From NCBI RefSeq assembly GCF_014931275.1, contig NZ_CP063110.1, positions 328,501 to 392,500 of the forward strand: a DNA stretch of 64,000 nucleotides. The letters are read 5' to 3'. Shown one piece after another: positions 44,873 through 54,252 of this stretch. Position 1 is the first letter of the stretch. The number at the start of each line of letters is the position of its first letter. Position numbers and translations under genes: made by a program. Source of the DNA: Haemophilus parainfluenzae (lineage in GTDB: Bacteria; Pseudomonadota; Gammaproteobacteria; Enterobacterales; Pasteurellaceae). The notes beneath the pieces were generated by a model. The model worked only from the letters and a program-made list of their open reading frames with translations, was not told where the DNA came from and ran no database searches.

Positions 44873-45457
44873 CTATTTACTTAAAGGCTCTGCTTGGTAA
44901 GCTTTTATTTTTTCTCGTAAAGCGGCTTCAAATGCTTCTCGATGAGCATTATCTTGAAAGGCTGAATGAGGAATTAAGAAAAACAAGCCCGTATCAACTC
45001 GAATCATTAAGTAACCATAATGATTTTCGATATGATGAATGTACCGATAATTATATAAGGTTTGGCAGAGAGCTATTTCAGAATATAACCCATCTTCTTG
45101 AATTCGTATGGTTTTTTTTTCCTTATTAACTTCCCCATATACTTGGCTTTGAAAAGCTTTGGTATTTAAATAAGGTCGTATCAAAACTGCATAGAAAAAA
45201 GAAAGCATTGAGATAGCAAATAATATATATCCCGCATAATAGGCCAAGATATTTTCATAGCAATCATACAAATACTCTCCCCAATCCATCAGTTCAAAAG
45301 CAAGAAAAATACTTGGCAGCAAGAAGAATAAAGATAATAAGAAATCGCCAATACTCATCATCTTGCGAAATTTATTGTGCTTATAAATATCACGGCTTAT
45401 TTTTTTTACTGCCTTAGTATAATTTTTATCTAATATGGGTTGATAGGTAATTTCCAT
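44873..45457 (-). CDS. YcxB-like membrane protein, unknown function
   Basis: This 194-residue protein has two central hydrophobic segments (FLLSLFFLLPSIFLAFELM, about 39-57, and YYAGYILFAISMLSFFYAVLI, about 73-93) followed by a ~100-residue soluble part with IQEDGLYSE...YNYRYIHHIENHYGYLMIR and FFLIPHSAF. This pattern fits the YcxB-like/PH-like family (PF14317), small membrane proteins without known function. It lies between the EamA gene and waaF on the same strand (17 bp from waaF's stop). Confidence 0.72.
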   Translation of the reverse strand: MEITYQPILDKNYTKAVKKISRDIYKHNKFRKMMSIGDFLLSLFFLLPSIFLAFELMDWGEYLYDCYENILAYYAGYILFAISMLSFFYAVLIRPYLNTKAFQSQVYGEVNKEKKTIRIQEDGLYSEIALCQTLYNYRYIHHIENHYGYLMIRVDTGLFFLIPHSAFQDNAHREAFEAALREKIKAYQAEPLSK

Positions 45458-45474
45458 TTTATATTCTCTCTTTC

Positions 45475-46518
45475 TTAAACGTCTAAAAGTGCGGTCAGTT
45501 TTTCTACCACATTTTCAGGTTTAATATCAATCAAACTTTGATGATACCCTTCCGAGCTATCTGTACTTTTACGCACCTTAATTAAATCGCCTTCAATTAA
45601 ACGAATAATCACGGCTTTATCTGATAATGGTGGCGTATAAATTGGGCTCGTTGGACCATAAAGTGCAACCAATGGGCGATCTGTCGCGGCCGCAATATGC
45701 ATTAAGCCACTGTCATTGCTTACCACTGCCGTACAATTAGCAATTAAATCTACCGCTTGATTCAGGTTTGTTTGCCCTGCCAAATTCAAACAGAATGGTT
45801 GTAGCTCGGCAGGCAACGCATTGCGAATTTGCTCACCTGCTTCCACATCTTTTGGTGAACCAAATAATTCTACCGCATAGCCTTTTTCAATGAGCATTTC
45901 AGCCAATTTAGCATAATGATAATGCGGCCAACGTTTAGCTGGACCAAATTCTGCTCCAGGACAAAAACCGATAATCGGACGCTCGCCTAAAAGTGCGGTC
46001 TGTTTTTCAAAGTTTTTTAAGGTTTCCGCCTGTTGAGTTGAGTCAACGGTTAAATAAGGTTTTAGAACAGTAATATCAGCCGCTTTCGGTACCGCATTTT
46101 GCTCAAAAGCTAACGCCACATAACGTTGCACCATCATAGGATAATCACGTTTATTATTGCGTAAATCGTTAAGCAAGAAATAACGGCTTTCCCCTTTCCA
46201 ACCACGACGTACCGCAATTTTTGCAAAAGCGGGAATAAAGGCTGATTTCAAGGAATTTGGTAACACAATCGCCATATCATATTGATTGCGCAATGCCTTA
46301 CCTAAACGATAACGTTCACACAAGGCAAATTTGCCGTGTCCGAGCGGCATTTCAATGGCATGACGCACTTCTGGCATACGGGCTAAAAGTGGTTTACACC
46401 AATTCGGTGCCATCACATCAATTTGGCAATTTGGATATTGCTGTTTGAGTTGTTGATACAAACTGTGCGACATCATCATATCGCCGACCCAAGACGGGCC
46501 GATAATTAAAATCCTCAT
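45475..46518 (-). CDS. waaF: LPS heptosyltransferase II
   Basis: This 347-residue GT9-family enzyme transfers the second heptose to the LPS inner core. N-terminus MRILIIGPSWVGDMMMSHSLYQ and the block FCPGAEFGPAKRWP (about 186-199) are strongly conserved in WaaF, as is VSNDSGLMHIAAATDRPLVALYGPT (about 261-285). Cytosolic, membrane-associated. The gene is preceded by a paired-uptake-signal hairpin after hldD. It supplies the same pathway as waaC and hldD in this cluster. Confidence 0.95.
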   Translation of the reverse strand: MRILIIGPSWVGDMMMSHSLYQQLKQQYPNCQIDVMAPNWCKPLLARMPEVRHAIEMPLGHGKFALCERYRLGKALRNQYDMAIVLPNSLKSAFIPAFAKIAVRRGWKGESRYFLLNDLRNNKRDYPMMVQRYVALAFEQNAVPKAADITVLKPYLTVDSTQQAETLKNFEKQTALLGERPIIGFCPGAEFGPAKRWPHYHYAKLAEMLIEKGYAVELFGSPKDVEAGEQIRNALPAELQPFCLNLAGQTNLNQAVDLIANCTAVVSNDSGLMHIAAATDRPLVALYGPTSPIYTPPLSDKAVIIRLIEGDLIKVRKSTDSSEGYHQSLIDIKPENVVEKLTALLDV

Positions 46519-46534
46519 GTTTGACCTTATAACA

Positions 46535-46574
46535 AAAGTGCGGCTAAAAATAAGACTAATTTTAACCGCACTTT
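46535..46574 (-). terminator. Terminator between hldD and waaF from an inverted uptake-signal pair
   Basis: AAAGTGCGG (46535-46543) and CCGCACTTT (46566-46574) face each other across a 22-base loop, beyond the hldD stop. The loop is long, so termination may be partial. Confidence 0.6.
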
Positions 46575-46616
46575 ATTCATTTTCTAGTATTGAACGACAT
46601 TATTTGTTCAATATTT

Positions 46617-47540
46617 TTATTTATTTAACCACGCCATGTACTCAGCCACACCTTCCGCGACAGTTTTAAATGGTTTGTCGTAGCCAGTTGCGCGAAGTTT
46701 CGTTAAATCTGCTTGCGTATATTCTTGATAGCGAGATTTCAAATGCTCTGGGAATGGAATCGTTTCCACTGCGCCTTTGCCGTGGAATTTAATTACCGCT
46801 TTTGCTACCTCTGCAAAAGACTCTGCATTGCCGGTACCACAGTTGAAGATACCCGAAATGCCATTTTGCCAGCACCAAATGTTGACTTGTGCCACATCGC
46901 CTACATAAACGAAATCACGGCGGAAGTGTTCACTGCCTGCAAATAATTTTGGATTTTCGCCTTTCAGGATTTGGTTATTTAAGTGGAATGCCACACTCGC
47001 CATTGAGCCTTTGTGACCTTCACGCGGACCATAAACGTTGAAATAACGGAAACCACATACCGGTGATTGCGCTTCAGGTAAAATTGCACGCACATATTGG
47101 TCGAATAAGAATTTAGAATAACCGTACACATTCAATGGGCCTTCAAATTCACGCTCTTCACGGAATTCAGTTTTGTCGCCATAAGTCGCCGCACTTGACG
47201 CATACAAGAACGGAATTTGACGATCTAAGCAATAATGCAATAACTCTTTTGAATATTCGTAGTTATTGTGCATGATGTATTTACCGTCCCATTCAGTAGT
47301 CGCTGAGCAAGCTCCTTCATGGAATACCGCATCGATATCACCTAAATCATCACCTGCAATAATTGACGCAATGAAGTCTTCTTTATCACAGTAATCTGCG
47401 ATATCAAGATCCACTAAGTTAATGAATTTAGTCCCGTCTTTTAAGTTATCCACCACTAAAATATCTTTGCGTCCCATATCGTTTAATGCTTTAACGATAT
47501 TACTGCCGATAAAACCGGCGCCACCTGTTACGATAATCAT
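46617..47540 (-). CDS. hldD: ADP-L-glycero-D-manno-heptose 6-epimerase
   Basis: This 307-residue short-chain dehydrogenase-like epimerase makes the L,D-heptose donor for WaaC and WaaF. N-terminal NADP-binding motif is [13 protein letters not shown]; the catalytic YxxxK is [11 protein letters not shown] (about 139-149) with upstream serine in [15 protein letters not shown] before ATG 47540 shows that the extra 20 residues of the longest frame are not used. Co-directional with the thioredoxin-like gene upstream (52 bp gap), an arrangement also known in H. influenzae. Confidence 0.96.
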   Translation of the reverse strand: MIIVTGGAGFIGSNIVKALNDMGRKDILVVDNLKDGTKFINLVDLDIADYCDKEDFIASIIAGDDLGDIDAVFHEGACSATTEWDGKYIMHNNYEYSKELLHYCLDRQIPFLYASSAATYGDKTEFREEREFEGPLNVYGYSKFLFDQYVRAILPEAQSPVCGFRYFNVYGPREGHKGSMASVAFHLNNQILKGENPKLFAGSEHFRRDFVYVGDVAQVNIWCWQNGISGIFNCGTGNAESFAEVAKAVIKFHGKGAVETIPFPEHLKSRYQEYTQADLTKLRATGYDKPFKTVAEGVAEYMAWLNK

Positions 47541-47592
47541 AATTCTGTCCTCTTTAAAATAAGCCTGTGTATTGTAATAGATTTTGTACCGC

Positions 47593-48096
47593 TTAGCCAA
47601 AAAACTCTGTGAAAAACAACCGCACTTTTAAGCCCCAGTAACTTGTCCAGCCCGTTGTGGCCAAATCCATTTTTCCTTTATTTAAAATAATAATTGTTGG
47701 TGTCACATTCACCTGCCATTGATCCGCAATCTTGCCTTGAGGATCATTCACCGTTGTAAACTGATAGTGATGCGTTTGTAAATAATCCTCCACGTCCTTA
47801 TTTGTCCCCGAACGCAGCGCAACAGAGACTACCGGATAGCCTTCTTCTGAAAGTGAATTAATTGCTGGAGAAGTATAACGACAATAACCACACCAACTTC
47901 CCCAGAAGTAAATGATCGTCGGCTTAGCTTGATCTAATTGGGGTAAAAAGAAGGCATTCCCCTGTAAATCATAAAGTGCAGTCGCATTGATTTCAGGTGG
48001 AATATTGGGTTTACGAATAAAATCGAGAATACTGCTCACGATAATCAATGTCAGCAGGAGCGAAATCGTATTTTTTAATAAGGTGTTAAGTTTCAC
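47593..48096 (-). CDS. Membrane-anchored TlpA/ScsD-like thioredoxin
   Basis: This 167-residue protein has an N-terminal uncleaved anchor ([18 protein letters not shown], about 10-27) and a periplasmic thioredoxin domain. Active site is W68-C69-G-Y-C72 in [13 protein letters not shown]; cis-proline VTPTIII. The CGYC motif is typical of ScsD-type protein disulfide reductases. It lies between hldD and divergent deoC, as its H. influenzae counterpart does by my recollection. Its partner is not known; an outer-membrane or LPS assembly protein could be guessed but not shown. Confidence 0.85.
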   Translation of the reverse strand: MKLNTLLKNTISLLLTLIIVSSILDFIRKPNIPPEINATALYDLQGNAFFLPQLDQAKPTIIYFWGSWCGYCRYTSPAINSLSEEGYPVVSVALRSGTNKDVEDYLQTHHYQFTTVNDPQGKIADQWQVNVTPTIIILNKGKMDLATTGWTSYWGLKVRLFFTEFFG

Positions 48097-48206
48097 AATA
48101 AAATGTCATGATCTAGGATAAATGGATTGTAATCGATCAGAAAAGTGCGGTCAAAATTACAGATATTTTGTTATGATAATCACATCATTTTATAAGGAGA
48201 AAAAAT

Positions 48207-48881
48207 ATGGATAGTAAACAATTAGCACAATATATTGATCACACCGCGCTCACCGCAGAAAAAACAGAACAAGATATTCTTAAACTCTGTGATGAAGCAA
48301 TTCAGTACGGTTTTTATTCTGTCTGCATTAATTCAGGTTATATTCCTTTAGCCAAAGAAAAACTCGCTGGCTCAAACGTCAAAATTTGTACGGTTGTTGG
48401 TTTCCCTCTTGGCGCCAACTTATCCTCTGTCAAAGCGTTTGAAACCCAAGAAGCCATCAAAGCGGGTGCAGGTGAGATCGATATGGTGATTAATGTTGGC
48501 TTAATTAAATCCAATAAATGGGATGCCGTAAAAGATGATATTCAAGCTGTATTAACGGCTTGTCATGGCGTGCCACTTAAAGTGATTTTAGAAACGTGCT
48601 TACTCACTAAAGAAGAAATCGTAAAAGCCTGTGAAATCTGTAAAGCATTAGGTGTAGCATTCGTTAAAACCTCAACGGGTTTCAATAAAGGCGGCGCAAC
48701 CGTAGAAGATGTGGCATTAATGAAGAAAACGGTAGGCAACATTGGCGTGAAAGCCTCTGGCGGTATTCGTGATACTCAAACCGCACTAGCGATGATTAAA
48801 GCGGGAGCTACTCGAATTGGCGCAAGCGCAGGCATTGCGATTGTAACAGGTGTTTCTGCTAATACCTCAAGCAATTACTAA
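48207..48881 (+). CDS. deoC: Deoxyribose-phosphate aldolase
   Basis: This 224-residue class I aldolase splits 2-deoxyribose-5-phosphate to glyceraldehyde-3-phosphate and acetaldehyde in nucleoside salvage. The Schiff-base lysine is in [14 protein letters not shown] (about 150-163), and a second lysine in [10 protein letters not shown] (about 182-191). The N-terminus [15 protein letters not shown] is typical. AAGGAG precedes ATG 48207. Monocistronic with a strong hairpin after it. Confidence 0.95.
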   Translation: MDSKQLAQYIDHTALTAEKTEQDILKLCDEAIQYGFYSVCINSGYIPLAKEKLAGSNVKICTVVGFPLGANLSSVKAFETQEAIKAGAGEIDMVINVGLIKSNKWDAVKDDIQAVLTACHGVPLKVILETCLLTKEEIVKACEICKALGVAFVKTSTGFNKGGATVEDVALMKKTVGNIGVKASGGIRDTQTALAMIKAGATRIGASAGIAIVTGVSANTSSNY

Positions 48882-48889
48882 TCGATAAT

Positions 48890-48930
48890 AAAAAAGGAGA
48901 TTGAAGTGTATGCTTCAATCTCCTTTTTTA
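48890..48930. terminator. Bidirectional terminator between deoC and gph
   Basis: AAAAAAGGAGATTGAAG (48890-48906) pairs with CTTCAATCTCCTTTTTT (48913-48929), loop TGTATG, T-runs on both strands. It serves the convergent deoC and gph genes. Confidence 0.92.
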
Positions 48931-48938
48931 ATCATCAA

Positions 48939-49613
48939 TTAAAGAATCTCTAATAACTTCGCAAAGTCATCAAACACCCAATCTGGATTTGATTCCGCAA
49001 TTGGAATGTTGTAGTTGTAACCGTAAGTTAAACCCACAGCTGGACAACCTGCTGAATGAGCAGCGAGAATGTCATTTCGAGAATCACCTACAAATAACAC
49101 TTGGCGAGGTTCTACGCCAAATTTACCGCATAAATAATACAATGGGCCTGGATGTGGTTTAATCGCCGGTAATGATTGTCCACCAAGCATTTCACTGAAT
49201 AAATGATCGATACCAAATGCGGCTAATACTGGCTGAACGTGACGAGTTGGTTTGTTCGTTACCACGGCTAAGGTATAACCACGAGCCTTCAAGGTTTCCA
49301 ATGTTTCTTTTACATTTGGATATAAACGGCTCACATTACAAAGATTCTCTGCGTAATACACGTTAAAACGCTCTTTCACTTGCTCCATTTCTGCATCTGA
49401 AAAGTCTTTACCTGTTTGCCCTTTTGCCCATTCTAAAGCTCGTGCAATCAATACAGGCGCCCCATTACCAATCCAAGTTAACACTAACTCTTCTGGTGCT
49501 TGGGGTAAATCAAAGTCTGCTAAAGCAGAATTCACAGATAACGCTAAATCCGGCAAGCTATTCACAAGCGTACCGTCTAAATCAAAACCGATAACTTTAA
49601 ATTGAGTCTTCAT
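48939..49613 (-). CDS. gph: Phosphoglycolate phosphatase
   Basis: This 224-residue HAD-family phosphatase has a nucleophile motif FDLDGTLVNS (about 11-20; D12 nucleophile, D14 acid), a motif II region VVTNKPTRH and a final acidic pair VGDSRND (about 173-179). It removes 2-phosphoglycolate formed by DNA repair. The frame allows ATG 49625, but ATG 49613 gives the usual 224-residue Haemophilus length and the MKTQFKVIGF start. Directly follows rpe on the same strand, the common rpe-gph operon. Confidence 0.94.
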   Translation of the reverse strand: MKTQFKVIGFDLDGTLVNSLPDLALSVNSALADFDLPQAPEELVLTWIGNGAPVLIARALEWAKGQTGKDFSDAEMEQVKERFNVYYAENLCNVSRLYPNVKETLETLKARGYTLAVVTNKPTRHVQPVLAAFGIDHLFSEMLGGQSLPAIKPHPGPLYYLCGKFGVEPRQVLFVGDSRNDILAAHSAGCPAVGLTYGYNYNIPIAESNPDWVFDDFAKLLEIL

Positions 49614-49625
49614 TCTCACTACCAT

Positions 49626-50297
49626 CTATTTAACTGAAGCTAACTGCGCACGCATTTGATCAATGATTTGTTTATAATCTGGTTTACCAAAAATCGCTGA
49701 GCCTGCCACAAATATATCTGCACCGGCCGCAGCGATTTCTGCAATATTATCCACTTTTACCCCACCATCAACTTCTAAACGGATATCTAAACCGCTTTCA
49801 TCAATCAGACGACGTGCCTGTTGTAATTTTTTCAATGTGGAAGGTAAAAAGGATTGTCCACCAAATCCTGGGTTCACGGACATTAACAAAATCACATCCA
49901 CCTTATCTAATACATAATCCAAATAACTTAATGGTGTGGCAGGATTAAATACTAAACCTGATTTACAACCGTGATCACGAATGAGCTGTAAAGAGCGGTC
50001 AATATGTTCACTGGCTTCAGGATGAAACGTAATGTAATCCGCACCGGCTTTGGCAAAATCAGGAATGATACGATCAACCGGTTTCACCATTAAATGCACA
50101 TCAATAGGTGCTTTAATGCCATAATCACGCAAAGCTTTGCACACAGCTGGGCCAAAGGTTAAATTCGGCACATAGTGATTATCCATTACATCAAAATGAA
50201 TCACATCCGCACCAGCATTCAACACGTTTTGCACATCATCACCAAGACGAGCAAGATCTGCAGAAAGGATAGAAGGGGCGATTAAATAAGGTTTCAT
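49626..50297 (-). CDS. rpe: Ribulose-phosphate 3-epimerase
   Basis: This 223-residue TIM-barrel enzyme interconverts ribulose-5-phosphate and xylulose-5-phosphate in the pentose phosphate pathway. Metal and catalytic signatures: [18 protein letters not shown] (about 34-51), [21 protein letters not shown] (about 140-149) and EVDGGVK. AGGAGATG overlaps the start. First gene of rpe-gph. Confidence 0.96.
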   Translation of the reverse strand: MKPYLIAPSILSADLARLGDDVQNVLNAGADVIHFDVMDNHYVPNLTFGPAVCKALRDYGIKAPIDVHLMVKPVDRIIPDFAKAGADYITFHPEASEHIDRSLQLIRDHGCKSGLVFNPATPLSYLDYVLDKVDVILLMSVNPGFGGQSFLPSTLKKLQQARRLIDESGLDIRLEVDGGVKVDNIAEIAAAGADIFVAGSAIFGKPDYKQIIDQMRAQLASVK

Positions 50298-50397
50298 TTG
50301 TCATCTCCTAAAGGATAAAAGTGCTTGTAGTTTACTACGTTGAGCTCAATTTTACCTTGATTATTTACAAGTTTTAGCTGAAAACAAAGAAAAAAAT

Positions 50398-50432
50398 AAC
50401 CGCACTTGATTCGATTGCCTCAAAGTGCGGTT
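50398..50432 (-). terminator. Terminator of the tannase-like gene from an inverted uptake-signal pair
   Basis: AACCGCACTT (50398-50407) and AAAGTGCGGTT (50422-50432) form a stem followed leftward by ATTTTTTTC. It lies just beyond the stop at 50443. Confidence 0.85.
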
Positions 50433-50442
50433 GGTTTTTCAG

Positions 50443-51978
50443 TTATTTTGAAATGCTATCAATCCATTGAAATAATTCATCGAGATCATAATCTCCTGAA
50501 TGAGGTACACCCCAAGGCGTTTGATAGTCAACTTGCTTGCCATTCATGCGTAATTTTACTGCTAAGATCGCACTAATCGCATGAGATGTATCACGATCTG
50601 ATGTTCCCGCACGGATGCGCCAATGCTGCGTTTTACTCTGATCGAGATAATTCATGGCGTTCATGAGTTTCACGATTTGTTTATCCGCCATTTCACCTTT
50701 CTCAGTGCTGTGGTGCAGTGAATATTCAGTAAAATGTTTATTATTCACCGTTTCCGTACCGAATAAATTATTCTCGCCAGAACTCAAATTCAATGCGTCA
50801 AACGCAGGTGGCGATTTCATTCGTTTTTCTGAGTGAACATAGCCATCCCAATCAATATCGCTTACGCCATCTTTGCTGACTTTCACCCAAGGTTTACCCT
50901 CAAAAGAGGCATCGTTTTTATGGGCTTTATCTGCAGATGAAGCAATCACTGAACGCATATAATCTTTGAAAGAGCCATTTCCTTGTGCATCTAATGTTAA
51001 GGCGTTGCCTTTTTCATCTTTTAAATTTAAGCTATTTAAGTAAGCTGGAAACGCCGCTTTAAGTTGATCAGAAACCTTGATTTCATCTGCAGACAATGTC
51101 CCTTCAATTTTAGCTTTTTCTACCTGTGAACGGTCATTATAGCTATTGGCATTCAAACGGCTCATATCCATACGGCTATATTCATTTACACCGTTAAATT
51201 CCCACTCATAAGCACTATCTGCATTCTCTAAATTGGTAATCGGACAATAAGCCGATACCGCAAAAATAGCATCACTTGCCTCAGCTGCGCCGGCTTGTTT
51301 TAAATAATCAGCATAATCGTTGCTATCACCACTCGCACCCAGTAAAGCAGATAATGCCCCTCCAGCACTGGTACCGTTAGAAATAATCTTCTTCGCATCC
51401 CCAGGCATCACATTATCATTCGCGTGTAAATAACGAACAGCCGCTTTCAAATCAATAATTGCTGCAGGTGCTTTACCGGTGTATTTCCCGTCTTTTTCTA
51501 AAGTACGGCCGCGCGCGCCTACGCTCGCCACTACATAACCTTTAGAAAGTGCGGTCACAATGGCATTCGGTTTATCGCCACTACCAAAACCTTTGGCATC
51601 ATAGGTTGCCGCCTTAGCCGGCATATATCCACCAACGGCATTAGGTAAAAAGATCGGCACCGTTTCAGCTGAATAACCATTTATTTTTTCACCCTTAAAA
51701 TAAGCTTCTGGAACGTAAATATTTAAGGTTTGATAATCAGGCTCTATTGGATTCGCTACGTACACAATCTTTTCAAAGGCACGGAATTTAACTGATGAAT
51801 CTCCGACTTTTACCTCTAAAGTGCGGTAGTTTTTTGGGGTAAATTTAAGATCGAATCCCTTGTCTGTTTGATTAAAATAAGGGGTATTGGCTAGAGGATC
51901 GGGTTTATTTGGCATAGCAAGTGTTGAGGTTGAAAGTGTAAGTGCAATAAAGGTTGTAAGAAAAGTGGCTTTTTTCAT
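50443..51978 (-). CDS. Secreted subtype B tannase-like alpha/beta-hydrolase
   Basis: About 511 residues with signal peptide MKKATFLTTFIALTLSTSTLA. It has the fold and layout of subtype B tannases: N-terminal YRTLEVKVGDSSVKFRAFE, nucleophile elbow NGTSAGGA with Ser204, and a C-terminal VKLRMNGKQVDYQTPWGVPHSGDYD containing the probable catalytic His. These enzymes hydrolyse gallate or related ester bonds, but bacterial relatives may use other esters. AAGGAT before ATG 51978 rules out the 27-residue N-terminal extension. It could act on diet- or host-derived aromatic esters in the oral cavity (inference). Confidence 0.82.
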   Translation of the reverse strand: MKKATFLTTFIALTLSTSTLAMPNKPDPLANTPYFNQTDKGFDLKFTPKNYRTLEVKVGDSSVKFRAFEKIVYVANPIEPDYQTLNIYVPEAYFKGEKINGYSAETVPIFLPNAVGGYMPAKAATYDAKGFGSGDKPNAIVTALSKGYVVASVGARGRTLEKDGKYTGKAPAAIIDLKAAVRYLHANDNVMPGDAKKIISNGTSAGGALSALLGASGDSNDYADYLKQAGAAEASDAIFAVSAYCPITNLENADSAYEWEFNGVNEYSRMDMSRLNANSYNDRSQVEKAKIEGTLSADEIKVSDQLKAAFPAYLNSLNLKDEKGNALTLDAQGNGSFKDYMRSVIASSADKAHKNDASFEGKPWVKVSKDGVSDIDWDGYVHSEKRMKSPPAFDALNLSSGENNLFGTETVNNKHFTEYSLHHSTEKGEMADKQIVKLMNAMNYLDQSKTQHWRIRAGTSDRDTSHAISAILAVKLRMNGKQVDYQTPWGVPHSGDYDLDELFQWIDSISK

Positions 51979-52047
51979 AAAAATATCCTTACTGATAAAT
52001 CTTGTTCGTCTGACTATCAGGAAAAACGAAAGTTCGGGATGCGCATA

Positions 52048-52082
52048 AAAAAACACCAAAAGCTTGTGCTTTCGGTGTTTTA
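52048..52082 (-). terminator. Terminator of the secreted nucleotidase gene
   Basis: AAAACACCAAAAGC (52049-52062) and GCTTTCGGTGTTTT (52068-52081) form a stem with one mismatch and T/A-runs on both sides. It lies 7 bases after the stop at 52089. Confidence 0.82.
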
Positions 52083-52088
52083 TTTAGA

Positions 52089-53753
52089 TTAGTTTAATCC
52101 AATGATTTCCCAACGGTTGTGAGATTGACCATCGATTTTACCTTTCTTCACGTTGGTGATGTAATCGATCATCATATTTTGGATCGTGCCTTTTTCACGG
52201 CCCATTGCCACTTTAGATTCCCAAAGTACAGGAATTTGTTGTCCTTCCCAAATACCACCTTTACCGTTTAATTGAGCGAAACGATATGAGTTCATGCCCA
52301 CTTTTAATTTCATATCATCAGTTACCGGTTTACCGTCAGCAAGGGTTAAATCAACGATTTTGCTACCTTGTGGATTACGTAAGTCAATTTTGTAATTTAC
52401 GCCACCGAAAATGTCGTAAGTCACATATTTTGATTTTTTACGTTCCGCATTATAACGATATTCGGTGTCACCTGGTTGGATGGTATCGAAGTAGTTAGCC
52501 GACCATTCCATATATTCTTTTAATTGTTTACCGGTCAGTTCATAAACGGTGACATCACCACCTGCATAACGATAGTTAAAGATGATGTCTTTTTTCTTGA
52601 TATCGCCTTTGTTCATACGTGCTTTTTGGTGGTCGAAAGAGAAAGTCACCACATCTGCACCACTGTAATGTTGTTCAACATCATTAATGAATGAAGATAA
52701 ACCAGTATCTTTTGAGAATGCAGCAGATACACCGTGTTTGGTTTCTTGTGGCACCATTTCGTTTTCAGTTTGACCAATCACCACGTTGTTTAATTCACGT
52801 AATTTCTCGTGATAAGGTTTGTAGATTTCCGCAATTTTCTTATCCGCTTCAAGTTCTTTAACTGGAACGGTTTTAGATTCTTTCTTCACCAATTTCACTT
52901 CTTTTTTATCGTTAATATCAAAAGTGAGATCCACTTCAGATACCACGGTACCGTAACGGTGTGGTTCGGTGATTAGTGTATTTTTAATGGTTTCACTTGG
53001 CACATCTTTGTGCATGTGACCTGCAATCACCACATCAATGCCGTCTACCGCATTGATCACATCACGCATACCAGTGTCTGGAATCTTGTTTTCATTGTCG
53101 ATACCCATGTGAGCGATAACAATAATTGCATCGACACCTTTCGCTTTTAACTTCTCAACTTGTGTACGTGCTTCTTCCGTTGGTGAAGTAAATTTCATGT
53201 CTTTTAAGTTGCCCGTGTCTTCTTCAAATTTTGCTGACATTGGGGTACTTAAACCGATAATCCCTAGTTTCACGCCATCTTTTTCGATGATGGTTGTTGC
53301 ATCAATATAACGTTTATCGTTTTTCTTATAATAGAAGTTTGCGGTTAATTTTTTCGCTTTGATGTCTTTTAAGATTTCATCTAATGCTTTCATCCCAAAG
53401 TTAAACTCGTGGTTACCGAGTACGAAAACGTCGTATTTCATTTCATTTAATACTTTTGGAATTGGGTGATCTTTGTAATATTTTTTATCTTTTGCGAACA
53501 CATCAACTTGGTTATCTTGGATCGCATCGCCCACATCCACTAATACCACGTTTTTGTTGTTTTTACGCACATCTTTCACATAAGTTGCGATTTGCGCATA
53601 AGAACCAGATTTATCTTCTACGTCTGCGCCATAGCTCCAAGGTACAACGCGACCGTGAATGTCTGAAGTACCTAATAATTTAATATTCACTTCTTGTGCC
53701 ATTGCTGTACTCACAGCAGAAAGCGCAAATAATGAGCAAAGTAATTTTTTCAT
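52089..53753 (-). CDS. Periplasmic UshA/CpdB-family metallophosphatase-5'-nucleotidase
   Basis: About 554 residues with signal peptide MKKLLCSLFALSAVSTAMA. The metallophosphatase domain (about 20-300) has LGTSDIHGRV, VDVGDAIQDN and GNHEFNFG, three metal-binding blocks; HMGID and AGHMHKD follow. The C-terminal 5'-nucleotidase domain (about 330-554) contains VTFSFDHQKARMNKGDI and FNYRYAGGDVTVYELTG. It hydrolyses extracellular nucleotides, releasing nucleosides and phosphate; cyclic 2',3'-nucleotides are possible substrates. NadN, the NAD nucleotidase of H. influenzae, is a longer member of the same superfamily, but the match here is not specific. AAAGGAAA before ATG 53753 sets the start. Confidence 0.87.
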   Translation of the reverse strand: MKKLLCSLFALSAVSTAMAQEVNIKLLGTSDIHGRVVPWSYGADVEDKSGSYAQIATYVKDVRKNNKNVVLVDVGDAIQDNQVDVFAKDKKYYKDHPIPKVLNEMKYDVFVLGNHEFNFGMKALDEILKDIKAKKLTANFYYKKNDKRYIDATTIIEKDGVKLGIIGLSTPMSAKFEEDTGNLKDMKFTSPTEEARTQVEKLKAKGVDAIIVIAHMGIDNENKIPDTGMRDVINAVDGIDVVIAGHMHKDVPSETIKNTLITEPHRYGTVVSEVDLTFDINDKKEVKLVKKESKTVPVKELEADKKIAEIYKPYHEKLRELNNVVIGQTENEMVPQETKHGVSAAFSKDTGLSSFINDVEQHYSGADVVTFSFDHQKARMNKGDIKKKDIIFNYRYAGGDVTVYELTGKQLKEYMEWSANYFDTIQPGDTEYRYNAERKKSKYVTYDIFGGVNYKIDLRNPQGSKIVDLTLADGKPVTDDMKLKVGMNSYRFAQLNGKGGIWEGQQIPVLWESKVAMGREKGTIQNMMIDYITNVKKGKIDGQSHNRWEIIGLN

Positions 53754-53885
53754 AAAATTTCCTTTAAAGTTGCACAAAGTGCGGTTAAAAATGCCGGAGA
53801 ATTATAGCGATGAATTGATTACCAACATAATTTTATTTTGAAGAAAAATAAAATTTGTGAGCTTGATTACATTTCATTTGGAGGA

Positions 53886-54215
53886 TTAATGTCCTGTTTG
53901 AGAAAACAAGTTAATTACTAAAACACCGCTGATAATCAATGCCATACCAATCAGCCCAGCGGTATCGATTTTCTGACCAAAAGCGAAATACGCCACGATG
54001 GCAGTCAAAACAATGCCAACACCCGACCAAATGGCGTAAACCAAGCCAACAGGAAGCGTACGGAAGACAATAGAGATAAAATAAAATGAAACGGAATATA
54101 AGGTTAATGAGCCAACTGTAGGCCAAAGTTTTGTAAAGCCATCGCTGACTTTTAATAAATTCGTTGCCACAATTTCAAAGCAAATCGAAATAGCAAGTAA
54201 TGTCCAAGGATTCAT
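53886..54215 (-). CDS. EmrE-like small multidrug resistance exporter
   Basis: This 109-residue protein has four membrane segments. The essential glutamate is E14 in ISICFEIVATNLLK, and GLVYAIWSGVGIVL (about 57-70) is the most conserved SMR block. It works as an antiparallel dimer exchanging cations such as quaternary ammonium compounds for protons. The start is ATG 54213-54215. It lies convergent to nothing nearby and 37 bp after the maturase stop on the same strand. Confidence 0.9.
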   Translation of the reverse strand: MNPWTLLAISICFEIVATNLLKVSDGFTKLWPTVGSLTLYSVSFYFISIVFRTLPVGLVYAIWSGVGIVLTAIVAYFAFGQKIDTAGLIGMALIISGVLVINLFSQTGH

Positions 54216-54252
54216 ATCAATAAAAAAGTAGAACAGAAAGTGTCATTATATC

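Noticed and set aside
48097..48206. CRP-like sequence near deoC (CATGATCTAGGATAAA)
   Set aside because: Only one half-site is partly conserved.
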